64,000 nucleotides of DNA from Heterotrichella gracilis (GCA_032358255.1 JAULBX010002889.1:79331-143330), one strand, 5' to 3'. Counted from the first letter of the stretch, positions 10,396-22,161 are shown. Numbers and translations: made by a program. The notes: generated by a model not told the origin, from the letters alone.

Positions 10396-12257
10396 GACAC
10401 ACAAATTGGGGTGTGTTTAGGTATTAGATTTTGTGCATGACACCACAACAGGGTTTGGTAAGTGTGGATGTCGCAGGGTTTGTGGATGGTAACAGCATGC
10501 TTCAGGTGGAATAAAAGCTTGCTGGCCTGGGTGTCTTTAGGGTATTTACTGCACGCCGTAAGGGTCTTGCTTAGGGTATCCATTGCGTTGTTGGGGAGTG
10601 CTTTAAATCGGTGTTTGTTGTGGTACGTCGCTGCTGTGGCCAAGGCGACAGCGGGAGAGACACTATCAATGCCACAGCCAAGCCGTGTGTGTGCTGGTAT
10701 GGGAAAACATTTAGGGTTTGGGTGAGAGCAGGATGCGCTAACAGCTAAGCTGCTGAAGGTGTACACAAAAAAGGTTAGGAGGTTTTAATGGAATTTTTAC
10801 TGTCTCTGGAAAGGCATTGTGTCGTATGCGCGCCTAGCAAACCCTGCCAGTGCATGCGTGGGTGCGCGGCAAGGACCCTTTCGATCCGCGGCTTCGACTT
10901 CTCATTTGCAGATGTAATTTGTAATAGCCATGTCTAGGGTGGTCTGCAAGTGCAGGAGCGGGACAGCCTAGCGGGTCTATGTACGCATGCATGTGCAAGG
11001 GTGCATATGCATGCATATGTCGTTTGCGCGTCCATCCAAAGAACAAGGCATAGGCATAACCACAGATATAGAAACATGATCACCACCTTGCGGTTTCGAG
11101 GAGAACCAGAACAGCCTGGCCTTGAAAGGGCCACTCGCCTTCCAACCAACGCCTTGTAAGTTGGCAGTGTGCTTCCAACCATGCAGCAATGCAGAAGGCT
11201 GATTGCAGACCAGAAAGACACAAGCAGCAGGCAAAATCAGAAATTTGCTCCAAGCTTGGGTTTGCTTTGTCAGTTGCACGGCTGTCGTCGCTATCTAGCT
11301 AGCTAAATCAGTTGCAAATTAGCCTAGGGGGTAGTGGGGGCGCAGTGTACTAGGGTTGAGCCTAAACCCTAACCCTGGTCCATGCAATGCATAGGTCCGA
11401 CCTTGAAGAGGTTGCAAGCATAAACCCCTTGGTACTCAAAATGCACCCGACATATCGATAACATATGGAAACGCACAGCAGCGCAATACAAACCAGCTGC
11501 TGGTGTTACTGTTGGCATTGCGGTACAACCCCCGCGCAACCGTTGCAGACCATATGCAAGGCAGGCGCTGTGGATTATCGCAATGCAGAGGTCAAAGGAA
11601 AACACTGCCTATGCATCCCAATCCACTTCCTCTGCATGGCGTCTGCTTCGCAGTGCCCAGAGCTTATTGCTTCAGCGGGGTTGGTGTTTGGAAGAACGTT
11701 GTTGCACATGTAAACAATGCAGACGCAGCCACAAATTTTCCAACAATTTATTTGTGCCAATTTCCAATGACCACCCGGTGATTATTGAAAGGACAACATC
11801 AGCCCAGGAGGCAAGAGATCACACGCGGGGGCATCGTGATGTAGGATTGCCTTGCCAGGCATTTTGTGGCTGCCACGCTCAGCGATGAACTACCAACCAG
11901 TGTTTAGGGAAAATGCGCTATTGTGCGAGGTGTGCAGCAGATGGCTTGCTATCACAGTAACCCTCTAGCAGCAGAGCGCCAGCAGCAGAGCATGTGCAAG
12001 TGTGACCAGTCCGTTCACTGCTTGGCAATCCCTCTCAGTATATGCTAAAAACCAAGTCTGCTCCATGCCCACAAGCGAGACTTCATAGCAGCATATCTAC
12101 CACCCCATCATGTGTGCACTTCTCAAATGTTTGCAAACTTTGGGGGGGTAATGGCATGTGCAGGCATGTGCCCAGCCACACCTGGAAGACACTGCTAATT
12201 TACCTGCTTTGTATTGCAAAATTACGTGCATGCACACGCAATCTGGGAACAACCAAC
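10396..12257. other. Intergenic stretch without a clear gene
   Basis: I find no exon chain. Notable content: the palindromic gcatatgcatgcatatgt at 11003-11020, isolated TTTAGGG words near 10710 and 11360, and short open frames on both strands at 11090-11160 and 11580-11700 that lack decisive splice sites. Confidence 0.5.
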
Positions 12258-12510
12258 CTGGGTGGCGGCGGATTGCATGAGGTGTGCAGCTCTTGCAGCT
12301 GCTGTGGCCCTGGAAAGCACCTCGCTTATATCCTCCACGCAGGTGCCATCGTTCTCCGCGCGCTGCCCTTCACGAAATTTCACGTCATGCGTCACGCAAT
12401 CAGCGAGGTGGGTGCGCCCGCCGCCTCGCCGCCGTGCAGCGCACGACCGTGCTGCACCCCCAGGCGGCGGTGGATATCCGTGACAGCGGCGGTCTCCATT
12501 GCCTGCCGCG
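12258..12510 (-). CDS. Single probable exon of an unidentified minus-strand gene
   Basis: Between an AG at 12511 and a GTTGGT donor at 12257 the minus strand is open in a frame whose second half looks coding: HDVKFREGQRAENDGTC, then EVLSRATAAARAAHLMQS. Another minus frame in the first half also looks coding (METAAVTDIHRRLGVQHGR), so the true exon limits may differ. No family is recognised, and I found no partner exons. It would be divergent to the rhodanese gene. Confidence 0.3.
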
Positions 12511-12951
12511 CTGACTGGGATACAGTCAGAGTCGATTTAAAATGTGCTGGCGCTCGTTGGGCAGGGTTACAGCTTTGCAGCAGAGGAAAGAAACGCTACA
12601 AAAGGAGGCTGGCAGTTCTTCTTTGGCTGCAACTGAACTTGATGAGCCCGTTAACTGACACCGCGTACCGGTTAGCCCTCGGCAGGAGTGCCCCAGATCT
12701 CCACCAAGCATCCTTGGACGCAGCCCCAGTTTCCAAGGTGAGGGCATATACCCATGGCAGCTGCTGCCTCATACGTCGGTTCGGCCGGTGGTGTGATCCT
12801 GACTGGAAAACCAGTTGATACCTGTTATGTGCCTTGAACACGGAATGCAGTTGGTATGTTGCTTTGTGTGACCATTGTGTTTGGCAATGCAGGCATTTTT
12901 TGACCCAACCAACCACCTCACTTGAAAGAAGTTTCCAAAACTGCCACTAAA

Positions 12952-14008
12952 ATGACGCCCGCACACGACGCACAGCTAATTGCAAAGGTAAGCTACGCCT
13001 CTTGTTTCTCATATCCATTTTGGTGGTTGTGGCAGCTCATCTCACACCTCTTTTGCTGCTCCCCAGTACTTTGGCAAAGTCACATCAAAGATGGCCTCAA
13101 CGACCGCCCGGCCACACAACGGCTTCTCCACGTCGATGGCAGTGTATGACCGCACACTGTCACAGCAGCTCTCTGTGAAGGAGGCCTCTGCGCTGATGCA
13201 GGCCAAGAAGGCTGTGTTTGTGGACGTTCGGGACATGTATGAAGCAGAGAAGACATGTGGGTCCTGTGGTTTTGCCTGCGCCACAAAAAGAAGTGCTCTG
13301 CACCTGCCACACGCTGAAATTCCGTAAGTCCCTGTGGTTAAGTTCTCATACAAGCTGGTGCCAATTCACAGGCAAGATCCCAGACGCAGTGACCGCTCCC
13401 CGACACCTCCTCGCCTCTGTGGCCGATAGCAGCTCGCCACTCTTCAACTCCCTTTTCGCGGACAAGTCCAGGCAGTACGTCCTCTACTGCTCCAACGGGG
13501 ACAGGTATGCTGCCCTGTACCACAATCACTAGTTTGAAGTGCCTGATTGCTGTGGGCATGGCATGTTGCTTGCGTGGTCGCCCAGACACATGTCACTTGC
13601 CACCCCGAGCCGAGTCAGCCACTCACGAAAACTCCCCACTGCAGGTCCAAGGCCGCGCTGGCCACAATGCAAGGACTGGGGTTCAACAACGTCAAGTCGC
13701 TGTCGTCCTACAAGGACTGGGTGCGGGAACAGGCGCCGGTGCAGGCATTCACAAGGTGGGATTCACTGCTGGAACGATTGCTTCCAGCCTGTCGAGTGGG
13801 GTGTTGGCTTTAGGCCAACGATTGCTGAAAAGGCCGAGGGGGCTGCTAAACCACCCTTGATACAGTCCCAACAACCCCAATTTACTGAACCGATTCGCCT
13901 TTTTCCTGCAGGCCATCCACCCTGCTGAGCTCAATGGGTCGTGTGCCTGCCTCCGCCCTCCCTCGCCCAACCGTGAACGGAGCCCGCGTCAGCATGGCCA
14001 ACCTATAA
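12952..14008 (+). CDS. Rhodanese-domain protein
   Basis: Five exons: 12952-12987, 13067-13256, 13372-13504, 13645-13755 and 13912-14008 (stop TAA 14006), giving 188 residues. The single rhodanese domain runs from about residue 36 to 145: LSVKEASALMQ, AVFVDVRDMYEAEK, KIPDAV, the active-site loop YCSNGDRSKAA with the catalytic Cys, then GLGFNNVKSLSSYKDWV. This is a complete sulfurtransferase-type loop (C-x5 with Arg). The C-terminal 30 residues are a Ser/Pro/Arg tail. The donor of exon 2 is uncertain: 13256 fits phase, and 13268 would also fit and add four residues. The introns are short and almost free of telomere-like words, unlike most neighbours. The substrate is unknown. Confidence 0.87.
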
Positions 14009-14196
14009 GCTTCATCTCCTGGGTACCAACAGGGTGACATCAACCGCTTGAAACGTCTTGAAACGAACCTACTCTTCTCCTCCGACAACTGGACAGAATT
14101 GCTGCCACATGGCGTGCTTTTGGGACCTTAGTATTAGGGCTGGTCTTAGATGTGTTTGGAGTCCTGTCCCTTGCGTGAAAACAAGGCAATAAAGAG

Positions 14197-14201
14197 TGTA
14201 A
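14197..14201 (+). terminator. Putative poly(A) signal TGTAA (rhodanese gene)
   Basis: TGTAA lies 189 bp after the stop codon. This word is the common polyadenylation signal in chlorophyte algae. Confidence 0.4.
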
Positions 14202-14643
14202 GAGGAAGGGCAAATTGTTTGCAAGCCAAGATGGCCATTTATTTGTACAATTACTGAGCGCAAAGCAGTGTTGGAGTGTAGGGAGCCAGTGTGGCAGTGA
14301 ACAGTATGAGTGTATATTTGAGTGTGTATCGATGAGGGAACCAGCGATTGAGATCAAGTGTGAGATAGAGAGCTATGTGTATTTAGCAGTTTGCAATTAA
14401 ACCCTTGAAAGCTTTGGAGCAATTGTGACATGCTGTTACTTTGAACAGTGAACAGGAAAAAGTAGGATGCGCTACCAACAGCTTGGTATCAACATGACAG
14501 CCTTTGTAGTCCCACCTGCTGCAGCTGATAACAGCGACTCAATCGGGTGATCTATATCGCTGCCAGTCTTGTGCAAGCCTTTGTAGGGACCTGTAAGACA
14601 GAACAGCTGCCTTGTGTCGACACACTTTGCCTTCCCAGTTCTG

Positions 14644-14673
14644 AATCAGCCAACCATCAATGGTTGGCTGATT
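14644..14673. repeat. Perfect 14-bp hairpin
   Basis: Arms aatcagccaaccat and its exact reverse complement flank a 2-base loop. The hairpin stands alone in an intergenic stretch (14202-15300) in which I see no gene. Confidence 0.7.
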
Positions 14674-15334
14674 GATACGCAATACACTGACAGTTGTGGT
14701 TGTACAGATTTGTGTACCCTCAAATCCCTTATGAAGGCAACATGCAGAAATCTACTCTCATACAAAAAGTCCACGCCACTTGCTGGTATAGGTGATTAAC
14801 ATATTGAGCCAAGCTGTTATCGCTGTAACATTCACGTAAAGCAAGCTTTCCATTACTATGTGCAATGCACAAGTTGTCCAAAAATAGAAAACACCCCTGC
14901 AACGTCGTGCTAGTCTAGTCTACTGTCTAAGGAAATGCTGTCAACTCCTCTGCAAGGTGACAGAATATAACATATGGCAACATCTGCTGAAAACCTAGCT
15001 ACAACACATCTTCGACTTGTACCTTTTGGGCTGCAAAGCCATATGCATACGAAACCCCCCTGGCATGCAAAACGCCCCTGTGCTGATCATAGCTATAGTC
15101 TTGCTTACTCACTGACTGGAAGAGGGGAAAATAGAGGAAAAAACTAATAAACTACTGATTTCAACAACAGCAAAACAGTCTCCGACACACAGGCGCCAAT
15201 CTGACAACGCCAACTCTGCCTTGCCCATACAATGATGACCAGGATCTGAAGAGCCGCCAGGGAGTATGTTCCTGGCCATGGAATCCTTCCTTAGGTTTCA
15301 TCCTGAGCCATCATAATGAATGCCTAGAATGTGT

Positions 15335-15395
15335 CCCACAGGTAGTCCCCTTTGGCCCTGCCATTGTGGCCACCACATTCTGCCAACACCCTTTT
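15335..15395 (-). repeat. Exon echo (TauE terminal exon, 3' part)
   Basis: Minus-strand reading gives QNVVATMAGPKG followed by YLWDTF and a stop, beside QNVAATIGGAKG and HLWDTGKIC in the real exon. It lies downstream of the real stop. Confidence 0.75.
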
Positions 15396-15429
15396 AAACT
15401 GAAATGTTTGATGCTCCCGCTGGTCCTGA

Positions 15430-15625
15430 AATCCTTTGTTAGGGCTTCAACATATCCTGCCCCCCCCCCCCCCTCCCCTGTTGCCCAAGCCACTGTGGCC
15501 TTCAAACCCTTTGCTAGGGTTGCTGCACAAACTCGCTGGCCCCAGCTGGAACCCAATGTCAGGGTTTCTGCATGTCGTCGCTGGCCATAAAAAACCCTTT
15601 GACAGGGTTTCAGCATATCTTGCCC
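15430..15625 (-). repeat. Short tandem copies of the TauE stop-codon region
   Basis: Four spaced copies of a block of the form (A/C)AGGG(T)TTC(A/T)GCAtatc.tgcc start near 15435, 15504, 15557 and 15602. The last is the real exon end; the others are diverged. A long C-run sits at 15458-15472. Confidence 0.55.
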
Positions 15626-18600
15626 GTATCCCACAGGTGCCCCCCCTTTGCCCCCCCTATGGTTGCCGCCACGTTCTGCCCCACCAGGGCCAGGGTTGAC
15701 AGCGCCAGCAGTATGGCCATGCTGAACACAATGAGGCTGCGGCGCCTGCAGGGTACGGAAATGGGTTACAGACAAACAAACAGAAAGGCATTTGTCTGTT
15801 TGTTTGTTTAAAAGGGGCCACTGGGTGAAAATAGGGGCGGCACAGTTTGGAAAGGGGAGGGGACGGCTGGTGCCTGCAGGATGGCTATGCCACCAAACGT
15901 CTAAAGGCTGCAGCGCCAGGGGAGCGCGGGATCAGCGACACTGTTTAGGGTTTTAAGGGTTTGGCAGCGCCAGTAGTGTGGCCATGCTGAACACAATAAG
16001 GCTGCGGCGCCTGCAGGTGGGAAGGTTGATTGGTGAAACGAGGGGCGACAATGGGGGACAAGGGGTGTGGAGGACTGGTGCGCGCATGCGCGGGGAGGGA
16101 ATGCAAGGCGCTGGCCAGCCATAAAACCTAGGCCAGCGCTAGGGTTGACAGCGCCAGCAATGTGGTCATGGTGAACACAATGAAGGCTGCGAGGCACAGG
16201 CAATGGTCACCAGTCACCCCCTGTACATACACAACCTTGCCACACCCTGCCCCAGCACTCACCCCATGTGCTGCAGGATCCTGTACATGGCCAGCTGCCC
16301 AGCCCACGTGACCAGCAGGCCAATCACAAACATGGCGGCGCCGTAGTCCCAGCTGCACCACACAAAGGGACGATAACCCTCAGTCAGGGTTTGCCCGGGG
16401 TGGGGGGGATTCAGAGCCCCACCAACATTGACGCAGGGGAAGAAGGGCATTGGTTGAAGTTGGCTGGGGTGGTGGGTTCACAGCACATTGAAAAGACCCT
16501 TCGCTAGGTTTGGGCGGTGTGGAGGGTTTCAAGACAGCACAGAAGACATTCAAAAGACCCTTAAGCGATCTATGACCCACCGCAGCTCTTGATGAGAATC
16601 ATCGCCAACGCCGACAAGCCCTAGCGTAGGGTTCTGTGGTTCAGCAAACCCTAGTTGCACACCTGATTTGCCCAAAGGATATGAACACAACGCTGGCCGA
16701 TGCTGCTGTGAAGAGGATCATTGTGGCGCTGGTGGCTGCAGACACCTCCGGCAACACGCCCATCTCCAGCATCAGCGGACCCTGCAACGGGGTTTGCGAT
16801 TGGGGTTTAGCATGAGGCAAATCGAGCGCGAGTCAGCATATAACACAGCCCACCACCTTGCAACCCCATATTTCCTCACCTTTCTACCCACCTTTGCCCA
16901 AATCCTGGACATTGCAGACTACAGCCCGGCATCAGAACACAGCAGGAGGTAGGTAGGCCATTAAACCCGCTTCACACCCGCCACCAATCATCACCCCCCC
17001 ACTCCCCCGCCACCGAGCACAGCAGGGGATAGGTCAGCGCCCACCCGCCCTCCGGCAACCCACCATCCCCCCACCCACCACCCACCCACCACACCTCCCC
17101 TCTCCCCCCTCTCCTCACCTTGACTATCCCCCCTCCAATCCCGAACATGCCTGCGCACAGCCCCGCCACCGAGCACATCAGTGGGTAGGTGAGGGTGGTG
17201 CGCGCTGACCAAGCCACATCCCCCTCGCACCCGCGCCACCCAAGGTACTGCTGGAGCAGCATGAGGCGAATCAGCCTGGGGCGCACAATAAAGTAATGAA
17301 GTGAAATGCTTTTTAAGGATCATGGAGAGTAGGCCAGTGGCTTTTAACTCTAGAGCCATAAACTAAAAAATGGCATGGGAATGAAAAGAGGAAAGGACAT
17401 TTTGAAGACTGTGATAAAAGTATTACCTAGTGCGCAACTATGACCGCCATTAATGGAAGCACAGACATGTTGCGGCCAGTAGGCGACAAACCCCAAACCC
17501 TAACAGTACACTTTAAACCCTAATGATTACCTTGTTCGCACCACCGCCATCATGACCGCCACCAGGGGGAGTATTGACAGGGTGGCGGCCCAGTAAGCAA
17601 CCGACCCACACGCCACCTGCTCCTTGGCCAAATCTGAAGCAACAACAGCTGCAAGGGGGAGGGGGGCAGGGGTACAGTTTGTTGGAGAATCACAACTTTG
17701 GAAACAATCATCATTGTACCAAATGGCAGCGGGAAAGATTGCTCGTCTGGCACACATTCGACCAGGGTTGAGGGTAAGGATGGTGGCCCGAAAAGCCATT
17801 ATTGCCAAGGTCTGAAGCAACACTGCTGCGGGGGGAAGAGTGAGGGTTTGAACCAAAGGTGCGAGCAGGGGTGCCATCCTCGGTCCTTGTGCACTTTTGG
17901 GGGACTGATATTTGTGACGGGGGTTAGGAGAATGCCCCTTTAGACATGGATGCTTACAACGTCAACTGTAGGTCATTGGACACTTGCTCCATTAGGGCAA
18001 GGGTTTAGATTTTAGGGTACTATTCCCCCACCTGCAAACAGTAAGATGAGTGCCCCCAGCTTCTCCCATGGCACCTGGCGCTGGTTGGATTCCACATACC
18101 TGCGCAACACAACCCGGACAAGGGATTAGGAGTTAGCGAGTACAGCACCAGGCACCCATTTGACAGCACAGGCTCCCTTGACCTTGGCATGATGTTGTCC
18201 TCACCGCCACCTCAACCATAATTAACGTCACCCTGAAACCCTACAACTGTACGCACGCGCCATCTCGCATTCCTTTGTGAAGCTGCGCTTGACAATCTCC
18301 AGCAGGGTGTGACTCAGCACCTCACGAGATGATGCCCATGGCCCCAGCCCTAACGCTACACCATATGGACATTAAACCTATCTACATCATGCGCCGCTCA
18401 CCCCAAACCCTAGAAGTGATCCCCTTCAAACCCCAAAACGCACCGCGCCATCTCGTATTCCGTTGTGAAGCTGCGCTTGACATCCTCGGGCAGGGTTGGC
18501 TTGAGCAGCTCCCGAAACGATGCCCATGGCCCCGAGGCGCGGCGTGGCGCTGACATCAGCACAGGCTCATGAGATCCTGCCACGTCAGCATGACCTGGCA

Positions 18601-20489
18601 AAGAGGTTACGCCTGGCGCACCCGCATGTTCGCCCCCTTGGTGGGGAGGGTCCGCATCTGGGCTCCCGAATTGGCGGGGGTCCAGGTTTGGGGTGGGGGC
18701 TGGGCGGGCGTTGAGGGGGATTTCGGGGGTGGCTGGCGCCGCGATTGCTGGCGGGGAGTAGGTCAAATCCCCAGTGCTGGTGAACGGGGATTGGGGATAG
18801 GATTTTGGGCTGTCTGGGGAGAAGATTTCGTGGGAGTTGTGGGATCCCAACAGCGGCTGCATGCTGTTGGAGGTCGAGAGGGGGGTGGATCTGCGCATGG
18901 AGCTGGAAACCCTCTGTAGGGATTTGGTGATGGCGGTGTCGATGTCGCCCAGCAGGTCGCCTGTGCATGCACATTCCATAACATTGCTCATTATCATTTC
19001 TAGTCTTTTGTGATCAATGTTGCAGATTGCAAATCGCGATCACAGATCATGGACCGCGGCAGGATCCATGATCCTCCCTTCTCACCTGCGTGCACATCCT
19101 CCCCCCCATGCGTCTTGGCCAGGGGCGCAGGCAGTCCCCTGTCCTGCTGCTCCCTCTCCAGGTTCTCCTTGGCATACTGCTGCCTCCCCTTGGCCGCAAG
19201 CTTGAAGGTCATGTAGGTGAGGATGGCGCAGAGGAGGGTGGTGGTGACGCACACCGGGGCAAGCTGCGGGGAGGGGAAATAGTTATTTCTAAATTTAAAT
19301 ATGGACTGACAGAAGAAATGGAATTGGAACATATTTGTTTTTTGTCTAGTTTATGTTATTAACTTGCATGTCGTGTATGTTGCACAACTGGGTGGCGGAG
19401 ACACACACCGGGAGGCAAGCGCTGCACGGGGGGAGACAATATTTAAACCATGTTTTCAATGTTACTTGAATAAGAGCCTTCTTCCGTGATCGAGGATGGC
19501 GCACAGCGGGGACCATCACGCTTGTGAACCCCAAACCCCTAAACCCTAAGGATCTCACCTTGTTGAAATACCCTCCCGCCACCGCCCCAACAATGGTCGC
19601 CGGCTCCATGACCAGTATGAGGTTCCAGTCTATGAGGGGGCCTGGCCTCAGGGGGTGCTTCTTAGGTAGGTTGACAACCAAGTTTGCCAGGGCACCCGCC
19701 ACCACTGTGAGGTTGGAGAGGGCTACCGCTGGCTTGGTGCCAAACCCTACAGGAGGGTAATGACTTTTTACTAACGAGTCGTTGATGACTTCACATTGGG
19801 TGGAGTGTTGTGGTGTTGAGCCTTGCAGGTGGAGGAGGTGCAGGGGGGGGGGTGTTATGGTGTTTCTTAGGCAGGTTGACCAGGTGGGTGCGCCACAATG
19901 GACAGCTGGTTTGGTGGCAAACCATGCAGAGGGTGATGACGCCAAGGGTTGGTTTCTTGGGCGCTGCATGTGCACCGCTGCCTGCCTAAGCTGCTAGAAC
20001 GCATGCATGCATCTGACTATCACCAGCATGCATGCATATGGGGTGGGGGGTGTAGGGTTTCGCACCTAGCACCACAATGTAAAGCGGCACCAGCACACCG
20101 CCACCACCAATGCCACCGCCAGCCGCCACGAACAGCGCCACCGCCATTATAGCAAACGCCGCCAGGTCCCGGCTGTCTAGAGGCCACAAGGGTTTGTGGT
20201 TGAATGCCGAAAATTGGCGGGAAAGCACCTGGCCTTGACCCAAACCAAGCCACGGCCACCTCTGCCCTCCGTCCACGTCAAGTGGTGAGTCGTGACCGTC
20301 ATTGAGGGACCAGAAAGTAGCATTGTGTTGTGGTGACAACAGCTGGTGGCTGGAGGGAAGCGTGAGGTTGTTTCCCGTGGAGGCATCGGTATCAGGTCGG
20401 CTGTGTATCTCGGCGTTGAGGTCTGAAAAGTGCCAGAGCAGCAGGGAGAGTAGGATAAAAACGCTGGCAAAATAGCAGGGTATCCACAT
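15610..20489 (-). CDS. TauE/SafE family membrane carrier
   Basis: Ten exons, every junction in phase: 20489-20066, 19746-19559, 19263-19086, 18960-18444, 18099-18032, 17648-17531, 17275-17119, 16781-16663, 16352-16263 and 15745-15610, giving 664 residues. Hydrophobic segments alternate with loops as expected for a polytopic carrier. Family signatures: GGGIGGGGVLVPLYIVVLG, GFGTKPAVALSNL, LIDWNLILVMEPATI, TYPLMCSVAG with GMFGIGGGIVK, and GPLMLEMGVLPEVSAATSAT. It starts with a hydrophobic leader (ATG 20489). Plant members are near 450-480 residues; the excess is a luminal-looking N-terminal stretch and a roughly 170-residue Ser/Pro-rich loop in exon 4. Bacterial relatives export sulfite or sulfonates; the algal substrate is unknown. 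Partial copies of the last exon with intact acceptors lie within the last intron. Confidence 0.92.
15963..16017 (-). repeat. Exon echo (TauE terminal exon, 5' part, copy 1)
   Basis: Includes an intact ctgcag acceptor and reads RRSLIVFSMATLLALPNP then a stop formed inside a CCCTTAA word. If spliced it would give a shorter C-terminus in frame. Confidence 0.8.
16143..16198 (-). repeat. Exon echo (TauE terminal exon, 5' part, copy 2)
   Basis: A more decayed copy: the acceptor is altered to tgcctcgcag and the reading is FIVFTMTTLLALSTLALA. It ends in a CTAGGGTTGAC joint. Confidence 0.75.
16918..17048 (-). repeat. Exon echoes (TauE exon 7, 3' part), two copies
   Basis: Blocks at 16918-16962 and 17000-17048 copy the middle of exon 7 (ccgccaccgagcacagcag, gataggtcagcg beside the real 17162-17200). 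They lie in the intron that follows exon 7. Confidence 0.65.
17425..17495 (-). repeat. Exon echo (TauE exon 6, downstream side)
   Basis: A diverged copy of 17540-17600 (atgaccgccat, then gcggccagtaggcgac beside gcggcccagtaagcaac). Telomere-like CCCAAACCCTAAC follows it. Confidence 0.6.
17765..17842 (-). repeat. Exon echo (TauE exon 6, upstream side)
   Basis: Copies the start of exon 6 and its acceptor: gccaaggtctgaagcaacac beside gccaaatctgaagcaacaac. It lies in the intron before exon 6, so exon 6 is flanked by echoes on both sides. Confidence 0.7.
18250..18345 (-). repeat. Exon echo (TauE exon 4, 3' end and donor)
   Basis: About 95 bp, roughly 80 percent identical by eye to 18441-18536. 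It includes cgcgccatctcg (the donor region) and gaagctgcgcttgacaatct beside gaagctgcgcttgacatcct. Confidence 0.85.
19855..19945 (-). repeat. Exon echo (TauE exon 2, 5' end)
   Basis: Copies 19660-19762 in diverged form: tttcttaggcaggttgacca beside cttcttaggtaggttgacaa, and ctggtttggtggcaaacc beside ctggcttggtgccaaacc. Confidence 0.75.
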
Positions 20490-21032
20490 CCTGCTCGCAA
20501 CCAACGCCTCGGCCTTACATGGGTTTATGCGGCTTACCACGTTTTTCAAGGTGTGTTTCAAGGCATGAGTCAGCAGCAGATTTGGGCACGAGTCAGCAAC
20601 AGCAGCCCTTTGCCTTTGGCGAAACACAAACCAAGAGACCTGAACGTCACAAGGAAAGGTCACCCATGTCATGTATCACTCGTTTAAACGGAAGTTCGTT
20701 GTTCCGAGGAGGGGATGCCGTCAGGAACAGATCCCACCGTCCGCCGAATGCATAGGCGGCCAAGGCGGCGGCATCCCATCACGGAATTGTTGCATGGCAT
20801 CAAGTTGAGAGGGCTGGTGTTGAAAGCCTTTCAGAAAGGGCGTGGCCTGTTGTTTTACCCGGTCTCCTATCCATATCCCTGCACTGATATTTCGTTGCTA
20901 GCAGCACCTGCGTATATCCCACACGAACAATCTACTTCCTCGCCCACAGACCTTGGTGAACTTCTTGATACAGTGGGTCCTGGGCTTTCCAAACCATACT
21001 TAGCATCCTGGGAGCTACCAAGAGCAGCAGCC

Positions 21033-22161
21033 ATGCCTAAGGTCAACCCTCCCGAGCTGAAGGAGTTCATGGACAAGAAGCTTAGCAGTGAGTTTCCCCG
21101 CGTTTCGTTCCCACCTCCAAACGTTTACCTGCTGCTCGTCTCCTTGCAATCATCCTCACGCAAAAAGCATACGAAAGCCTCAGCTTTGGCGTGGTTGGTC
21201 ATCAGAGCAAGCTGAGCATTGCATCCCTGGGAGTGCCATATGCATGCATCTGTGCCTGTTGTCCGTCTCCTGGCACCCATCGTACACATAAGCCTGGTGA
21301 ACAGCGGCCATCATGGCAACTGCAAGCTTGTGATGCGTGTTATCCTTGAAAAGTGCCATATGCATGCATCTGTCTCTGGCGCATCCACTGATGTCTCTCC
21401 GGCGGTTGCTGAGTGGCTGTCCTCACAGTGGCATGCTTGTATCAGGAGGTATGTATGTAGCTGGCAGTAAGCAGCGTCTGGTGAAGGAGGGAGGGCGTGG
21501 GCGTGTGGGCATTTTTTGGGTGGTTGCATCCTGGGCACTTTCACCGTCAAATGTACTGAACCCCACCGCGCCGTGCAGTTTCCCTGAACGCCAACCGGCA
21601 AGTGACTGGCGTGCTGCGTGGGTTCGACCAGTTCATGAACCTGGTGCTGGACAACACAGTGGACGAGAAGCTCAAGGTGGACATGGGCATGGTGGTACGT
21701 GCAACAAACCTAGTTTAGGGACATAGGCATGGTGGGGACGATGGGGACACGGGCACGGGGTGCATACAAACCCTGTGTGATGCGATGGAGAATGCTGGTG
21801 GCGTCCTGGTGGTATGTTTTAAGCCCATGTGCACTGCACCCGCTTCATGAACCTGATGTTGGACTACACAGTGGATGAGGAGCGCAAGTTGAGCATGGTG
21901 GTACGTACAACCAAACCCTGTGCATAGTGGGGCGCATAGTCTTGGGGTTCCAGGGATAGCAGGCAGTACATGATACCCTTGGTAGTCCAGTCCCTGTGCA
22001 CTGTGTCGTGCAAGCCTGGCAAACACCCCACAGGTTCATGGTATCTGCTTGGGCTATCAGAATCCAGCATGGCGTTGTGCTGTATTTAAACCGCTGCTTT
22101 GCTGGTGCAGGTGATCAGAGGAAACAGCATCGTAACGATAGAGGCTTTGGAGCGGATATAG
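21033..22161 (+). CDS. SNRPG: Small nuclear ribonucleoprotein G (SmG)
   Basis: Three exons: 21033-21087, 21579-21694 and 22111-22161, giving 73 residues, the normal SmG length. The Sm1 motif reads VTGVLRGFDQFMNLVLDN and Sm2 reads MGMVVIRGNSIVTIEAL. The N-terminus MPKVNPPELKEFMDKKLS is nearly the textbook SmG start. The protein is one of seven Sm subunits that form the ring on U1, U2, U4 and U5 snRNAs in the spliceosome. The ATG is the first in frame and fits the family. Intron 1 holds two copies of a ccatatgcatgcatctgt block, and intron 2 holds an exon echo. A TGTAA lies at 22406. Identification is secure. Confidence 0.95.
21236..21376 (+). repeat. Repeated block with ATATGCATGCAT in SmG intron 1
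   Basis: agtgccatatgcatgcatct occurs at about 21234 and again at about 21353, 119 bp apart, each followed by a gtg/gtc-rich segment. The core is a palindrome. Confidence 0.65.
21822..21905 (+). repeat. Exon echo (SmG exon 2, 3' half and donor)
   Basis: Direct copy of 21620-21703. It reads FMNLMLDYTVDEERKLSMV beside FMNLVLDNTVDEKLKVDMG and keeps the gtacgt donor. It has no acceptor of its own. Confidence 0.85.

Noticed and set aside
12042-12818. Plus-strand ORF of 258 codons
   Set aside because: Cys/Arg-rich, uneven composition and no family. It overlaps a more protein-like minus-strand exon and lies just upstream of the rhodanese gene.
13321-13330. Canonical GTAAGT donor for rhodanese exon 2
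   Set aside because: Using it shifts the frame and loses the rhodanese sequence in the next exon. An upstream GTGGGT donor keeps phase.
15311-15775. Minus-strand ORF of 154 codons
   Set aside because: It crosses the real TauE last exon in a wrong frame and runs through minisatellite copies. The phase-correct exon stops at 15610.
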